Assembly: GCF_001687585.2 (NCBI RefSeq) | Contig: NZ_CP016537.2 | Span: 158,001 to 222,000, forward strand | DNA: 64,000 nt | Source: Planococcus halocryophilus | Lineage (GTDB): Bacteria; Bacillota; Bacilli; Bacillales_A; Planococcaceae | Direction of reading: 5' to 3' | In this document: piece by piece, positions 54,791 through 64,000 of the stretch | How positions within the stretch are numbered: position 1 is the first letter of the stretch | Layout: each line of letters begins with the position of its first letter | Program-made: the position numbers and the translations under genes | The notes under the pieces: model-generated | Told to the model about the DNA's origin: nothing | Database searches by the model: none | Seen by the model: only the letters and a program-made list of their open reading frames with translations

Positions 54791-55774
54791 GTGACAGACG
54801 TTTTATCAGATGAAAATATCAAAACCATTCTTTCGTCAATTGGGAAACAAAGGCCGAAAGCTATCGACAAAAAAAGAAATGTTCAAGAGTATGATTTCAA
54901 GAAAGCATTACGTTTCTCACAAGATCATATCCGTACCTTATCCCGGATTCATGAGAACTTTTCCCGCTTATTGGCTTCATACTTCTCGGCGCAACTTCGA
55001 ACTTATGTTCAAGTGAATGTTGAAGCAGTAGAGGAAGTTTCTTATCAGGAGTTTATCCGCAATATCGAGAAAAAATCGATGTTGGGAGTCTTCGAAGCTT
55101 CACCGCTTCAAGGAAGTATGGTTATGGATTTTTCGCCGGACGTGGTGCACGTCATGTTCGATCGTCTTCTAGGAGGACAAGGAAACATTTTAGAGAAATC
55201 CAGTGAATTGACCGAAATTGAAATCAGTGTCATCAAACGGGTTTTTGCAAAATCACTCGACTGCTTTCAGGAAGCTTGGTTATCGGTGATAAAGCTAACT
55301 CCTGAGCTCAAAGAAATTGAAGTGAATCCGCAATTCCTGACCACTTCTTCTCCAAATGAAACAGTCATATTAGTAAAGCTACAAACAAAAATCGGCAATG
55401 TAGAAGGCATCATCAATATCTGTCTGCCTCATGTCGTACTAGAACAAATTTTACCGAAGCTGTCAGCGAAACATTGGCTGGCCAATCAAAAAAAAGCTAT
55501 TGAAATCCATGAAATGGAAGCTCTCGAGGAAAAGCTCCAGAGCACTAAAATGGAAATCAAAGCTGTACTGGGACAAACGACAATTGAACTTGGAGATTTT
55601 CTGAACTTGAAAAATGGAGATGTGATTCGTTTAAATGAATCATACGATTCACCTGTCACGCTTCAAGTAGACAATAAATTAAAATTTTATGCGCAACCAG
55701 GCGTTTCAAAAGGTCGAATGGCTGTACAAGTGACCGAAGTATCAACTCAAGGAGTTGTTTTCGATGACGATTAA
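54791..55774 (+). CDS. fliM: Flagellar motor switch protein FliM
   Basis: C-ring protein of 327 residues. It starts [18 protein letters not shown], a CheY-P-binding N-terminal motif, with CheC-like middle domain ([17 protein letters not shown]) and C-terminal SpoA/FliN-like domain ([15 protein letters not shown]). The GTG at 54791 has AGGAGG upstream; the ATG at 54755 lies inside flbD and was rejected. The stop overlaps the fliY start. Confidence 0.94.
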   Translation: MTDVLSDENIKTILSSIGKQRPKAIDKKRNVQEYDFKKALRFSQDHIRTLSRIHENFSRLLASYFSAQLRTYVQVNVEAVEEVSYQEFIRNIEKKSMLGVFEASPLQGSMVMDFSPDVVHVMFDRLLGGQGNILEKSSELTEIEISVIKRVFAKSLDCFQEAWLSVIKLTPELKEIEVNPQFLTTSSPNETVILVKLQTKIGNVEGIINICLPHVVLEQILPKLSAKHWLANQKKAIEIHEMEALEEKLQSTKMEIKAVLGQTTIELGDFLNLKNGDVIRLNESYDSPVTLQVDNKLKFYAQPGVSKGRMAVQVTEVSTQGVVFDDD

Positions 55775-56822
55775 TCAGCACTCACCAGAAGAACTTGCAA
55801 GTTTACTGAATTACGAGAAGACAGGAGGTAAGATGATGCCAGAAAACTCATTATCAAAAACAGAGTCAGAAGCAGTCATCGAATTGTTGAACACATCACT
55901 GGGCGGTTCCGCTGTCGTGTTGTCATCACTGCTTTCCGAACAGGTCTTCGTGACTTCACCAACTTTGACTATAAAGGATAAAGACGAAATGTTCGCTTCT
56001 GTGACTGCACCGTTCTATGGGGTACTTGGAGAATACGCTGGAGCTGCTAAAGGTATGCAAATCCTTGCCGTTTCAAAAAGAGAACTCGATGTGGCATTGG
56101 CAACCGGCCAGGACCTTACCGAGGAAGATGCCAAATTTAAAGCAGTTCAAGAGCTGGTTGAAAAGATGTTTGTTGCCGTAACAGAGTCGATGTCCACATT
56201 AATGGAAAAAGAAATTACTCATTCTTTAACGGGCATAGACATTGTCAACCAAGGTGAAGATTTTGCTGTAGATAATTACACTAAAGAGCAATGGTTTACG
56301 GAATCAGAATTTCAGATAAATGTCAGCAGCAGACAAAACATTCGCTTCTATCTGTATCTGCCGCTACCATTTGTTAAAAGTTTAGTTTCTATACTGAATG
56401 AACCGTTTGATGAAGAAGAAATAAAGGAGATCGGTGAAATGCCAAAGCCATCAGATAACAAGCACAATGAGCAGGCTCAAAGTCCACTGACTCAAGAAAG
56501 TCAGGCGATTCAAAGTGTTCAATTTTCAAGCTTTGATAACACAGAATTAGAGACATCTGAGCCGAATAACCTGAATATGCTATTGGACATCCCTCTTCAA
56601 GTAACCGTGGAACTAGGACGTACTAAACGGATGGTTAAAGACATATTAGAAATTTCTCAAGGATCTATTATCGAATTGGATAAATTAGCTGGAGAACCGG
56701 TTGATATTCTAATTAACAATAAGTTGATCGCAGTGGGAGAAGTTGTTGTCATTGATGAGAACTTCGGCGTTCGTGTAACAGATGTACTGAGTACGGCTGA
56801 GCGCATTTCAAAATTGCGTTAA
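55764..56822 (+). CDS. fliY: FliY: FliN-type switch protein with CheC-like domain
   Basis: A 352-residue C-ring protein. It starts with the short CheY-binding-like motif [11 protein letters not shown], then a CheC-like domain (about 30-220) and a C-terminal FliN/SpoA domain (about 265-350; [35 protein letters not shown]). The first phosphatase site E40-x2-N43-x22-P66 is kept; the second reads E130-L-V-E133 with no Pro. Start 55764 overlaps the fliM stop and has AAGGAG upstream; an internal ATG at 55834 with its own AGGAGG could make a shorter form. cheY, normally next, is absent. Confidence 0.9.
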   Translation: MTINQHSPEELASLLNYEKTGGKMMPENSLSKTESEAVIELLNTSLGGSAVVLSSLLSEQVFVTSPTLTIKDKDEMFASVTAPFYGVLGEYAGAAKGMQILAVSKRELDVALATGQDLTEEDAKFKAVQELVEKMFVAVTESMSTLMEKEITHSLTGIDIVNQGEDFAVDNYTKEQWFTESEFQINVSSRQNIRFYLYLPLPFVKSLVSILNEPFDEEEIKEIGEMPKPSDNKHNEQAQSPLTQESQAIQSVQFSSFDNTELETSEPNNLNMLLDIPLQVTVELGRTKRMVKDILEISQGSIIELDKLAGEPVDILINNKLIAVGEVVVIDENFGVRVTDVLSTAERISKLR

Positions 56823-56848
56823 TGCCTGATAGAAGGAGTTTGCCAAGA

Positions 56849-57496
56849 GTGAACAAAACAATATATTTATATCTCATGCTGCTCATGGCGGCTCTGTTTT
56901 TTGCTGCAATGTCGGTGCCTTTGACTGTTCAAGCGAGTCCAAACGTTGTGGAATGGATGAACAATGAAGAGCCAACAGAAGAAGTACCGGTAGAAAGCAT
57001 AGAAAATCCACCGGTAGAGGAAAAAAGTCTAGCGGGTATCATCATCCAATTAGCTTTTTATACGCTACTAATCGTGGTGATGATTTACGGACTTATTAAA
57101 TTTTTGGCAGCACGTCAAAAAAATCTTCAACCCAATCAGGCTGTTAAGTTAATGGGAGGTACGCCATTAGGTAACAATAAATCGCTGCAAGTAGTGAAAG
57201 TCGGTGGTCAAGTGTATTTAATCGGCGTGGGTGATGAAGTAACGTTGATCAAGGAATTTTCGGATGCAGCAGAAATTAGCGCCATCGAAAAGGACTTTGA
57301 ACAACAGCAGCCGGCCATCTCTCAAAACTTATTTAACTTTACGAAGAAAAAAATTGGGGACTTTTCGAAACAACCGCAAAAAAATGGTTTCGATCAGTTA
57401 TTCAAACAAAGCTTGAATAAGCAAAAAGCTAAGCAACAAGATCTTGAAAAAGAGTTTCAGCAAGACTCACACGATAAGGAAGGGCGTCCATTATGA
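56849..57496 (+). CDS. fliO: Flagellar biosynthesis protein FliO (FliZ)
   Basis: FliO helps to assemble the FliP-FliQ-FliR export gate. From GTG 56849 (AAGGAG upstream) the 215-residue protein has an N-terminal signal-like segment (LYLMLLMAALFFAAM), a short extracytoplasmic part, a transmembrane helix (about 60-83) and a C-terminal FliO domain with VGGQVYLIGVGDEVTLIKE. An in-frame ATG at 56822, overlapping the fliY stop, would add nine residues. Confidence 0.88.
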   Translation: MNKTIYLYLMLLMAALFFAAMSVPLTVQASPNVVEWMNNEEPTEEVPVESIENPPVEEKSLAGIIIQLAFYTLLIVVMIYGLIKFLAARQKNLQPNQAVKLMGGTPLGNNKSLQVVKVGGQVYLIGVGDEVTLIKEFSDAAEISAIEKDFEQQQPAISQNLFNFTKKKIGDFSKQPQKNGFDQLFKQSLNKQKAKQQDLEKEFQQDSHDKEGRPL

Positions 57497-58182
57497 TTCC
57501 GGAAATTTTATCTTCCATCAATATTCCGGGCATTGATTTTGGCGCAGAGTCACCTGAAGATGTCTCAACAACACTTCAGTTATTTTTCTTATTAACGATT
57601 CTTTCACTAGCTCCAGGCATCCTGATCATGATGACCAGTTTTACACGAATCATCATCGTTTTATCGTTTGTCCGAACTGGACTTGGTACTCAATCGATGC
57701 CGCCAAACCAAGTGTTGGTTGGTCTCGCGTTATTTTTAACGTTTTTCATCATGTCACCGATTGTCACAGAGATGAACGAGACGGCGTTGCAGCCTTATTT
57801 GGACGGTGAAATGGAACAACAAGAAGCATTAGATACAGCGATTGTGCCGTTAAAAGAATTTATGGCGAAAAATACGCGTGAAAAAGACTTAGCGTTATTT
57901 TTTAAATACGCAGAGCTTGAAAAACCTAACAGTATTGAAGAAATCCCACTAACTTCACTCATTCCAGCATTTGCGATTAGTGAGATGAAGACAGCTTTCC
58001 AAATCGGCTTTGTTATTTTCATTCCTTTTTTGATCATCGATATGGTTGTGGCCAGTACGTTAATGGCGATGGGGATGATGATGTTACCGCCAGTCATGAT
58101 TTCGTTGCCATTTAAAATCTTACTATTTGTTCTTGTAGATGGCTGGTATTTAATAATCGAATCGCTGCTGGTCAGCTTTTGA
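57493..58182 (+). CDS. fliP: Flagellar export gate protein FliP
   Basis: A 229-residue membrane protein of the export gate: LTILSLAPGILIMMTSFTRI, VGLALFLTFFIMSP, IGFVIFIPFLIIDMVVASTL and GMMMLPPVMISLPFKILLF. The start overlaps the fliO stop (ATGA). Confidence 0.96.
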   Translation: MIPEILSSINIPGIDFGAESPEDVSTTLQLFFLLTILSLAPGILIMMTSFTRIIIVLSFVRTGLGTQSMPPNQVLVGLALFLTFFIMSPIVTEMNETALQPYLDGEMEQQEALDTAIVPLKEFMAKNTREKDLALFFKYAELEKPNSIEEIPLTSLIPAFAISEMKTAFQIGFVIFIPFLIIDMVVASTLMAMGMMMLPPVMISLPFKILLFVLVDGWYLIIESLLVSF

Positions 58183-58198
58183 CGAAAGGAAGAAAACG

Positions 58199-58468
58199 AT
58201 GACTCCAGATATGGTGATTAAACTAGCCGAACAATCGATTTTTACTGTTATTCTTATATCTGCTCCGATGCTGCTCATTGCCCTGGCTGTCGGCTTATTG
58301 GTTAGTGTGTTTCAAGCGATGACACAAATCCAGGAACAAACACTGGCGTTTATCCCGAAAATATTGGCAGTGTTCATCGCACTCGTCGTTTTTGGACCTT
58401 GGATGCTGACATTGTTGTTAGATTACACACGAGATTTGTTTGAGCAATTGCCGAGAATTATCGGGTAA
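58199..58468 (+). CDS. fliQ: Flagellar export gate protein FliQ
   Basis: An 89-residue, two-helix membrane protein: PMLLIALAVGLLVSVFQAMTQIQEQTLAF is the family block. Six bases separate its stop from fliR. Confidence 0.96.
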   Translation: MTPDMVIKLAEQSIFTVILISAPMLLIALAVGLLVSVFQAMTQIQEQTLAFIPKILAVFIALVVFGPWMLTLLLDYTRDLFEQLPRIIG

Positions 58469-58474
58469 GCGGAC

Positions 58475-59254
58475 ATGGAGAATATTTTTGACATACTGCC
58501 ATATTTCTTACTTATGCTCATTCGCTTGACCGGTTTTTTTCTACTCGCTCCGATTTTCTCAATGCGGGGCGTGCCCAATCAATTTAAAGTAGGCATCGCA
58601 GCGTTTCTAGCTTTTGTCGCAGTTTCTACATTGCCCATGGGAGAACCCATTCTTTTAGACTCAACGTATCTATTATTAATCATTAAAGAACTGGCCATTG
58701 GTTTAGCACTCGGCTTCACAGCAGCTTTAATCTTATATACGGTTCAAATCGCTGGGGCTTTTATCGATTTTCAAATGGGCTTTTCCATGGCCAATGTATT
58801 GGACCCTCAAACGGGTGCACAAGTACCGATTATCGGCCATTTCAAGTACATGATGGCGCTATTATTTTTACTCACCGTAAACGGTCACCATTTAATGCTT
58901 GATGGTGTGATGCAAAGCTTGCGGATCTTCCCAGTAGAGCGATTAGCTGTGTCAGTAAAAGCTGAAGATATTGCACAGTTTATGACCAGCTTGTTTGCGG
59001 AAATGTTTATGATTGCGCTGCAAATTGCGTTGCCAATTGTAGGCGCGTTGTTTTTAGTGGATATTGCACTTGGGATTTTAGCGAAAACGGTGCCACAGCT
59101 AAACATATTTGCTGTTGGGTTGCCGCTCAAAATCTTTGTCGGTTTTATCATGCTTTTCCTGACGATGCCTGTGTTTTTCTATATCTTGCAGATTCTCTTT
59201 GAGAAACTCTTGGTGAGCATGGCTCAACTGATCAGTATATTAGGAGGAACGTAA
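58475..59254 (+). CDS. fliR: Flagellar export gate protein FliR
   Basis: A 259-residue membrane protein with about six helices; blocks LIRLTGFFLLAPIFSMRGVP, QMGFSMANVLDPQTG and LALGLLAKTVPQ-like LGILAKTVPQLNIFAVG. flhB starts at the very next base. Confidence 0.95.
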   Translation: MENIFDILPYFLLMLIRLTGFFLLAPIFSMRGVPNQFKVGIAAFLAFVAVSTLPMGEPILLDSTYLLLIIKELAIGLALGFTAALILYTVQIAGAFIDFQMGFSMANVLDPQTGAQVPIIGHFKYMMALLFLLTVNGHHLMLDGVMQSLRIFPVERLAVSVKAEDIAQFMTSLFAEMFMIALQIALPIVGALFLVDIALGILAKTVPQLNIFAVGLPLKIFVGFIMLFLTMPVFFYILQILFEKLLVSMAQLISILGGT

Positions 59255-60343
59255 GTGGTGAAACGATATCCTTTGGATCTGCAATTTTTTGCCGGTGAAA
59301 AAACTGAAAAAGCAACACCGCAAAAACGCCAGGAATCCAAGCGAAAGGGACAAGTCGCTAAAAGTCCTGAAGTCGCTGCCGCGATGATTATTATCGGTGG
59401 GATCATACTTCTGAACTCACTCGGTGGTTGGATGTTGGAACGAATTTTAGCCATTTACCGTATTCACTTTACACAATATATTTCCTGGGAAATAACTCCG
59501 GCAACCATTCGTACTTTGTTTGAACAAATGGCCATGAACGCTTTTTGGTTAATGGTGCCGATTATGCTAGTTGGTATGGTTTTTGGTTATTTAGGAAATT
59601 TCATTCAAGTAGGTGTGATTTTCACGTCAGACCCCATCATGGCAAAATTTGAACGATTAGATCCGATTAAAGGTGCGAAACGAATTTTCTCGGTTCGGGC
59701 GTTAGTGGAACTTGGGAAATCGTTATTAAAAATTGCCATCATCGGAGGCGCGGCATTTGGTGTGCTTTGGGTTGGGAAAGATGAATTGTTTACGTTGTCT
59801 CAAAAAAGCATTGGTTACTCGTTTTCTTTTATCGGCTCGTTAGTTTTTCAAATGGGTTTGATTGCCGGACTGATTTTACTTAGTTTGTCGATTCTCGATT
59901 ATATTTACCAAAAATACGAATTTGAAAAAGGCATTAAAATGTCGAAGCAAGACATTAAAGATGAATACAAAAAAGCGGAAGGCGATCCGCTAATTAAATC
60001 TAAAATAAAAGACAAGCAACGCCAAATGAGCATGAACCGAATGATACAGGATTTGCCAAGTGCGGATGTGTTGATCACCAATCCAACGCATTATGCCATC
60101 GCTATCAAGTATGATGCTGAAACGATGGAAGCTCCGGTTATCATCGCGATGGGGAAAGATCATCTCGCGTTAAAAATTAAAGAAAAAGCAAAAGAATTTG
60201 GAATTGTGACGATGGAAAATAAGCCTCTTGCACGAGCGCTGTATGCCCAAGTTGAAGTTGGGGATGCTGTACCGGAAGAATTGTTTCTCGCCGTAGCTGA
60301 GGTTTTAGCATATATTTACCGCTTAAAAGGAAAGATTCGATAA
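59255..60343 (+). CDS. flhB: Flagellar export switch protein FlhB
   Basis: FlhB sets the substrate class exported. The 362-residue protein has four helices and the autocleavage site in LITNPTHYAIAIKYD (NPTH, about residue 276). The N-terminus EKTEKATPQKRQESKRKGQVAKS is typical. It begins at GTG directly after the fliR stop, with TTAGGAGG upstream. Confidence 0.97.
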   Translation: MVKRYPLDLQFFAGEKTEKATPQKRQESKRKGQVAKSPEVAAAMIIIGGIILLNSLGGWMLERILAIYRIHFTQYISWEITPATIRTLFEQMAMNAFWLMVPIMLVGMVFGYLGNFIQVGVIFTSDPIMAKFERLDPIKGAKRIFSVRALVELGKSLLKIAIIGGAAFGVLWVGKDELFTLSQKSIGYSFSFIGSLVFQMGLIAGLILLSLSILDYIYQKYEFEKGIKMSKQDIKDEYKKAEGDPLIKSKIKDKQRQMSMNRMIQDLPSADVLITNPTHYAIAIKYDAETMEAPVIIAMGKDHLALKIKEKAKEFGIVTMENKPLARALYAQVEVGDAVPEELFLAVAEVLAYIYRLKGKIR

Positions 60344-60365
60344 TTAGGAAGAGGAGGGGACCCGC

Positions 60366-62405
60366 GTGAAATTTAGAGATTATGCCATCATGGTAGCCGT
60401 AATCATGATTGTGGTGATGATGGTCATCCCTCTTCCGCCGCTGTTATTAGATGTTTTAATCATGATCAACATCAGCCTCGCCTTAACTATTTTGTTAGTG
60501 GCGATGAATACAAAAGAGCCACTGCAATTTTCTATTTTTCCTACCTTACTTTTATTAACAACGCTATTTCGTTTAGGATTAAACGTCTCCACAACGCGTT
60601 CAATTTTAACCAATCAAACCGGTGGACAAGTCATCGAGACGTTCGGTTCGTTTGTGGTTGGTGGCAGTGCCATTATCGGGATTTTAGTGTTCTTGATCTT
60701 GGTTATTATTCAGTTTTTAGTTATCACAAAAGGATCAGAGCGAGTGGCAGAAGTTGCTGCACGTTTTACACTCGATTCGATGCCAGGTAAACAAATGAGT
60801 ATTGACGCTGACCTTGGTGCAGGTATGATTTCGGACCAAGAAGCTAAACACCGTCGTGAAAAAGTAGGTTCGGAAGCGGATTTTTACGGCGCTATGGATG
60901 GTGCTAGTAAATTCGTTAAGGGAGATGCCATTGCTGGGATTATCATTACCATCATCAATATTATTGGTGGATTACTAATTGGTGTCATAGTTCATGGTCT
61001 GCCATTCGGACAAGCTGCTCAGTTATTTACTCTCTTATCAATCGGAGATGGCTTAGTTTCACAAATTCCAGCGCTATTGATTTCGACAGCGATGGGTATT
61101 GTTGTGACGCGTGCGGTATCAGACGGCAATTTAGGGTCGGATATTACAAGACAACTTTTCGCATATCCAAAAATGCTCTATATTGTTGCTGGAACTTTAG
61201 TGATGTTCGCAGTCTTTACGCCGATTAGCCCGATGTTAGTTGTGCCGATTGCAGGAGTTATCTCTTATGGCGCATTCCAAATGCAACGAACGTTGAAGTC
61301 TGAAGAAAAACAAGAACTTGACGTAAGTAAAGACGATAAGGAAGTCGAAGGGATGAAGAGTCCTGAAAGCGTCATCGACTTATTGCATGTGGATGCCATT
61401 GAATTTGAATTTGGGTATGGCCTCATTCCGATTGCCGATAAAAATCAAGGCGGCGATCTACTCGACCGCGTCATCATGATTCGCCGACAATGCGCAATGG
61501 AGCTTGGCATTGTCGTTCCAGTTATTCGCATTCGTGACAATATTCAACTGCAACCAAATGAATACATTATTAAAATTAAAGGTAACCGCGTAGCATCAGG
61601 TGAAATTATGCTCGATCATTATTTGGCTATGAGTCCAGGTATTGACGACGAATCTGTAGAAGGCATCGAAACCATTGAACCGGCCTTTGGCATGCCAGCG
61701 TTATGGGTTGATGAAGATATGAAAGAAGAAGCGGAAATGGCGGGCTACGCCATTGTAGATCCACCTTCTGTTGTGTCCACTCATTTAACCGAAGTGATCA
61801 AACGTCATGCACATGAATTGATCGGGAGACAAGAAGTGAAATCACTTATTGAAAACATGCGCGAAACGGCACCAGCGGTAGTAGAAGAATTAGTGCCCAA
61901 CTTGATGACCATTGGTGAAGTGCAAAAAGTGCTGATGAAGTTATTAAAAGAGAAAGTATCGATTCGCAATTTATTAGCTATTTTAGAAACGTTGGCAGAC
62001 TATTCTTCGCAAACGAAAGATGCTGACTTGTTGACGGAATATGTCCGTCAGTCCTTATCGCGACAAATTACGTTGCAATATGCTACACCAAAAGAGCCAT
62101 TGCAGGTGATTACAGCAGGAGCAAGTCTTGAGAAGAAATTTGCGGATTCGGTTCATCGCACGGAACAAGGTAATTACTTGTCCATCGATCCAGAAGCTTC
62201 TCAGACGATTTTCCAAAAGATCACGGAACAAGCATCACAGCTTCAACAAACAGGTGTACAGCCTATCTTGTTGACGTCTCCTGCCATCCGTATTTACATG
62301 AGACAGTTTGTCGAGCGTTTTGCACCAGATTTACCAGTACTATCGTATAACGAGCTAGAGCCGGAGGTTGAAATTCAAAGTGTTGGAGTGGTGAACATCT
62401 CATGA
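60366..62405 (+). CDS. flhA: Flagellar export protein FlhA
   Basis: The 679-residue export-gate ring protein: about eight N-terminal helices, the FHIPEP signature SEADFYGAMDGASKFVKGDAIAG (about 175-197) and a large cytosolic domain from about 330. It starts at GTG with GGAGGGG upstream and overlaps flhF by ATGA. Confidence 0.97.
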   Translation: MKFRDYAIMVAVIMIVVMMVIPLPPLLLDVLIMINISLALTILLVAMNTKEPLQFSIFPTLLLLTTLFRLGLNVSTTRSILTNQTGGQVIETFGSFVVGGSAIIGILVFLILVIIQFLVITKGSERVAEVAARFTLDSMPGKQMSIDADLGAGMISDQEAKHRREKVGSEADFYGAMDGASKFVKGDAIAGIIITIINIIGGLLIGVIVHGLPFGQAAQLFTLLSIGDGLVSQIPALLISTAMGIVVTRAVSDGNLGSDITRQLFAYPKMLYIVAGTLVMFAVFTPISPMLVVPIAGVISYGAFQMQRTLKSEEKQELDVSKDDKEVEGMKSPESVIDLLHVDAIEFEFGYGLIPIADKNQGGDLLDRVIMIRRQCAMELGIVVPVIRIRDNIQLQPNEYIIKIKGNRVASGEIMLDHYLAMSPGIDDESVEGIETIEPAFGMPALWVDEDMKEEAEMAGYAIVDPPSVVSTHLTEVIKRHAHELIGRQEVKSLIENMRETAPAVVEELVPNLMTIGEVQKVLMKLLKEKVSIRNLLAILETLADYSSQTKDADLLTEYVRQSLSRQITLQYATPKEPLQVITAGASLEKKFADSVHRTEQGNYLSIDPEASQTIFQKITEQASQLQQTGVQPILLTSPAIRIYMRQFVERFAPDLPVLSYNELEPEVEIQSVGVVNIS

Positions 62406-63526
62406 GGCTAAAAACATACATCGTCAGTACGATGGCCGATGCAATTCCAATGATCAAAAAGGATTTAGGCCCAGATGCCTTGATCTTGAACACAAAAAAA
62501 ATTAAAACTGGGGGTTTTTTAGGTTTTTTCCGGCAAGAAAAACTAGAAGTTACAGCGGCAATCGACCCAGTTACCTCAACGGAAAGTAAAAAAATAGAAC
62601 CAACAAAGCTAGCGTTAAAAAAGATAGAACCTTCCAGAAGTCATGACCACTCAAAAGATTCTCCAGCTGAACTCATTAATGAGCTAAAGAACATCAAACA
62701 GTTTATGGTGCAGCAGATGAAAGAAGAAAACCTGCCGGAATCACTTCGGTTGTTGAAAGCTCAATTGACTGCACAAGAAGTAGCACCCGAAATTTCGGCT
62801 GACTTGCTGGCGAAATTAATGTCAAAAGTAGGTGGGGATACGACCCGAACTTTAGACAGTGTGCGGCTGTTAGCCCGTGAAGAACTAGTAGCGATAATTG
62901 AAGCTCACCAATCACAATCCGCTTTGCAAGACCCAGAGGTTATCTGTTTTATCGGTCCGACGGGAGTGGGGAAAACAACTACTATCGCTAAAATTGCGGC
63001 TGATTATATGCTGACAAAAGATAAAAAAGTAGGATTGATTACGGCGGATACATACAGAATAGCTGCAGTTGAGCAATTGAAAACCTATGGCGGTATTTTA
63101 AACATCCCGGTTAAAGTAGTAGAATCCTCAACAGATCTGACAAGGGCAATTGAGGAATTTCAGGACTGCGACATTATTTTAATGGATACGGCTGGACGAA
63201 ATTATCAACAGGCGAAGTATATTGAAGAGCTTAAACGCTTATTGCCGACTGACAGCAAAGTACAAATTCATCTAGTGTTGAGTTTGACTTCCAAGTACGA
63301 AGATATGAGAAAAATTATTAATAATTTCGGATCGATTTCCATGGATGAACTACTTTTGACCAAAAAAGACGAAACGGGTTCTGCTGGTGCTATCGTGAAC
63401 TTGGTTTGTCAATACGACATTCCCATCCGTCATATTGCTAACGGTCAAAACGTTCCAAACGATATAGTGGCGTTCACGCCAGAATTGGCGGCTGATTTCA
63501 TTATGGGGGAAGAAAATCATGCTTGA
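62402..63526 (+). CDS. flhF: SRP-type GTPase FlhF
   Basis: FlhF places flagella. The 374-residue protein has an N-terminal basic B-domain, an N-domain (about 110-170), and an SRP GTPase G-domain: IGPTGVGKTTTIAKIAA (about 185), DTYRIAAVEQL and MDTAGRNYQQ. The start overlaps flhA, and the end overlaps flhG by 8 bases. Confidence 0.96.
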   Translation: MRLKTYIVSTMADAIPMIKKDLGPDALILNTKKIKTGGFLGFFRQEKLEVTAAIDPVTSTESKKIEPTKLALKKIEPSRSHDHSKDSPAELINELKNIKQFMVQQMKEENLPESLRLLKAQLTAQEVAPEISADLLAKLMSKVGGDTTRTLDSVRLLAREELVAIIEAHQSQSALQDPEVICFIGPTGVGKTTTIAKIAADYMLTKDKKVGLITADTYRIAAVEQLKTYGGILNIPVKVVESSTDLTRAIEEFQDCDIILMDTAGRNYQQAKYIEELKRLLPTDSKVQIHLVLSLTSKYEDMRKIINNFGSISMDELLLTKKDETGSAGAIVNLVCQYDIPIRHIANGQNVPNDIVAFTPELAADFIMGEENHA

Positions 63527-64000
63527 TCAGGCAAAACAGTTAAGGGAAAAGATGATAGCAAAAAAGACTGATGGGGCTGACCGGAAATCTATTAAAAAGA
63601 CTCGTGTATTGGCGATAACCAGCGGAAAAGGAGGAGTTGGAAAATCCAACTTCGCTTTGAATTTTGGTTTAGGTCTAGTGGAAAATGACAAAAAAGTACT
63701 GATTTTCGATGTTGATTTGGGATTTGCTAATATTGATGTATTATTAGGTCGCATCCCTAAAGAAACCATTGCCTCAATGATTGAAAAAGATTTGGCCGTC
63801 CGAGATATCATTGAAAAAGGACCAAAGGGACTCCTGTTCATATCAGGTGGTAATGGTTTTAATGAGTTATTTCAAATGGACGATCACAAATTACACAAAT
63901 TTTTTCAGGAACTGGCCACGCTACAAGGTGAAGTAGATTATATTATCTTAGATACAGGTGCGGGACTGTCTTATGAAAATCTTCGTTTTATCTTGGCTGC
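63519..64000 (+). CDS. flhG: MinD-like ATPase FlhG (YlxH), truncated by window end
   Basis: FlhG limits and positions flagella together with FlhF. The visible 160 residues contain the deviant Walker A ITSGKGGVGKSNFALNFG (about 32), the Walker A' FDVDLGFANIDVLLG and IILDTGAGLS. The reading frame is open to the right edge. The N-terminal extension MLDQAKQLREKM is the type that contacts FlhF. Confidence 0.95.
   Translation, partial: MLDQAKQLREKMIAKKTDGADRKSIKKTRVLAITSGKGGVGKSNFALNFGLGLVENDKKVLIFDVDLGFANIDVLLGRIPKETIASMIEKDLAVRDIIEKGPKGLLFISGGNGFNELFQMDDHKLHKFFQELATLQGEVDYIILDTGAGLSYENLRFILA

Overview
The window comes from a low-to-moderate GC Gram-positive bacterium of the order Bacillales, most likely the family Planococcaceae (Planococcus or a close relative). 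The evidence is the set of B. subtilis-like gene blocks (ecfT-truA-rplM-rpsI-salA-kbaA, sigW-rsiW-cdaA-cdaR-glmM-glmS), AGGAGG-type ribosome binding sites, the rRNA sequences and the flagellar gene order. The genus call is an inference; the order is firm.

Layout. 1-4650: the end of an ECF transporter gene, truA, the L13/S9 operon, salA and kbaA. 4650-10680: one rrn operon (16S-23S-5S) followed by seven tRNA genes (Thr, Glu, Val, Tyr, Gln, Lys, Ala). 10745-14370: citA with a divergent LysR regulator, an acetyltransferase and arginase. 14590-21900: an ECF promoter driving sigW-rsiW, then cdaA-cdaR-glmM and, behind a glmS ribozyme, glmS. This block links envelope stress, c-di-AMP and amino-sugar supply. 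22200-28700: a signalling block with an RsbR-type STAS protein, a PAS-GGDEF-EAL protein, a GAF-HD-GYP protein, a DUF3307 membrane protein and a class III nucleotide cyclase. 28786 to the right edge: one large motility region in which fliW-csrA, flagellin (hag), yjfB, a cell-wall hydrolase, flaG-fliD-fliT-fliS, motAB-fliL, yvyF-flgM-flgN-flgK-flgL and flhO-flhP lead to the long flgB-to-flhG basal-body and export operon, which runs off the right edge.

Control of motility is unusually readable. Three sigma-D promoters (TAAA-N15-GCCGATAW type) precede hag, flaG and yvyF. A CsrA-type hairpin sits on the hag ribosome binding site beside csrA and fliW. A cyclic-di-GMP-I riboswitch followed by a terminator lies in front of the flgB operon, and c-di-GMP enzymes are encoded in the same window.

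The most striking element is in hag. The flagellin gene is split by a 360-bp group I intron, with splice sites predicted at 30817/30818 and 31177/31178. Splicing joins ...RDVDY to AKEMMEQTK... and restores a 408-residue flagellin. About 370 bp downstream, on the opposite strand and outside the intron, is a LAGLIDADG-type homing endonuclease gene that is frameshifted and has a LexA/SOS box over its promoter.

About a dozen intergenic hairpin repeats (families A, B and C here) are scattered from 19.3 to 46.3 kb. Their terminal arms differ between copies but stay complementary within each copy. Three of them sit between flgC and fliE, inside the flagellar operon.
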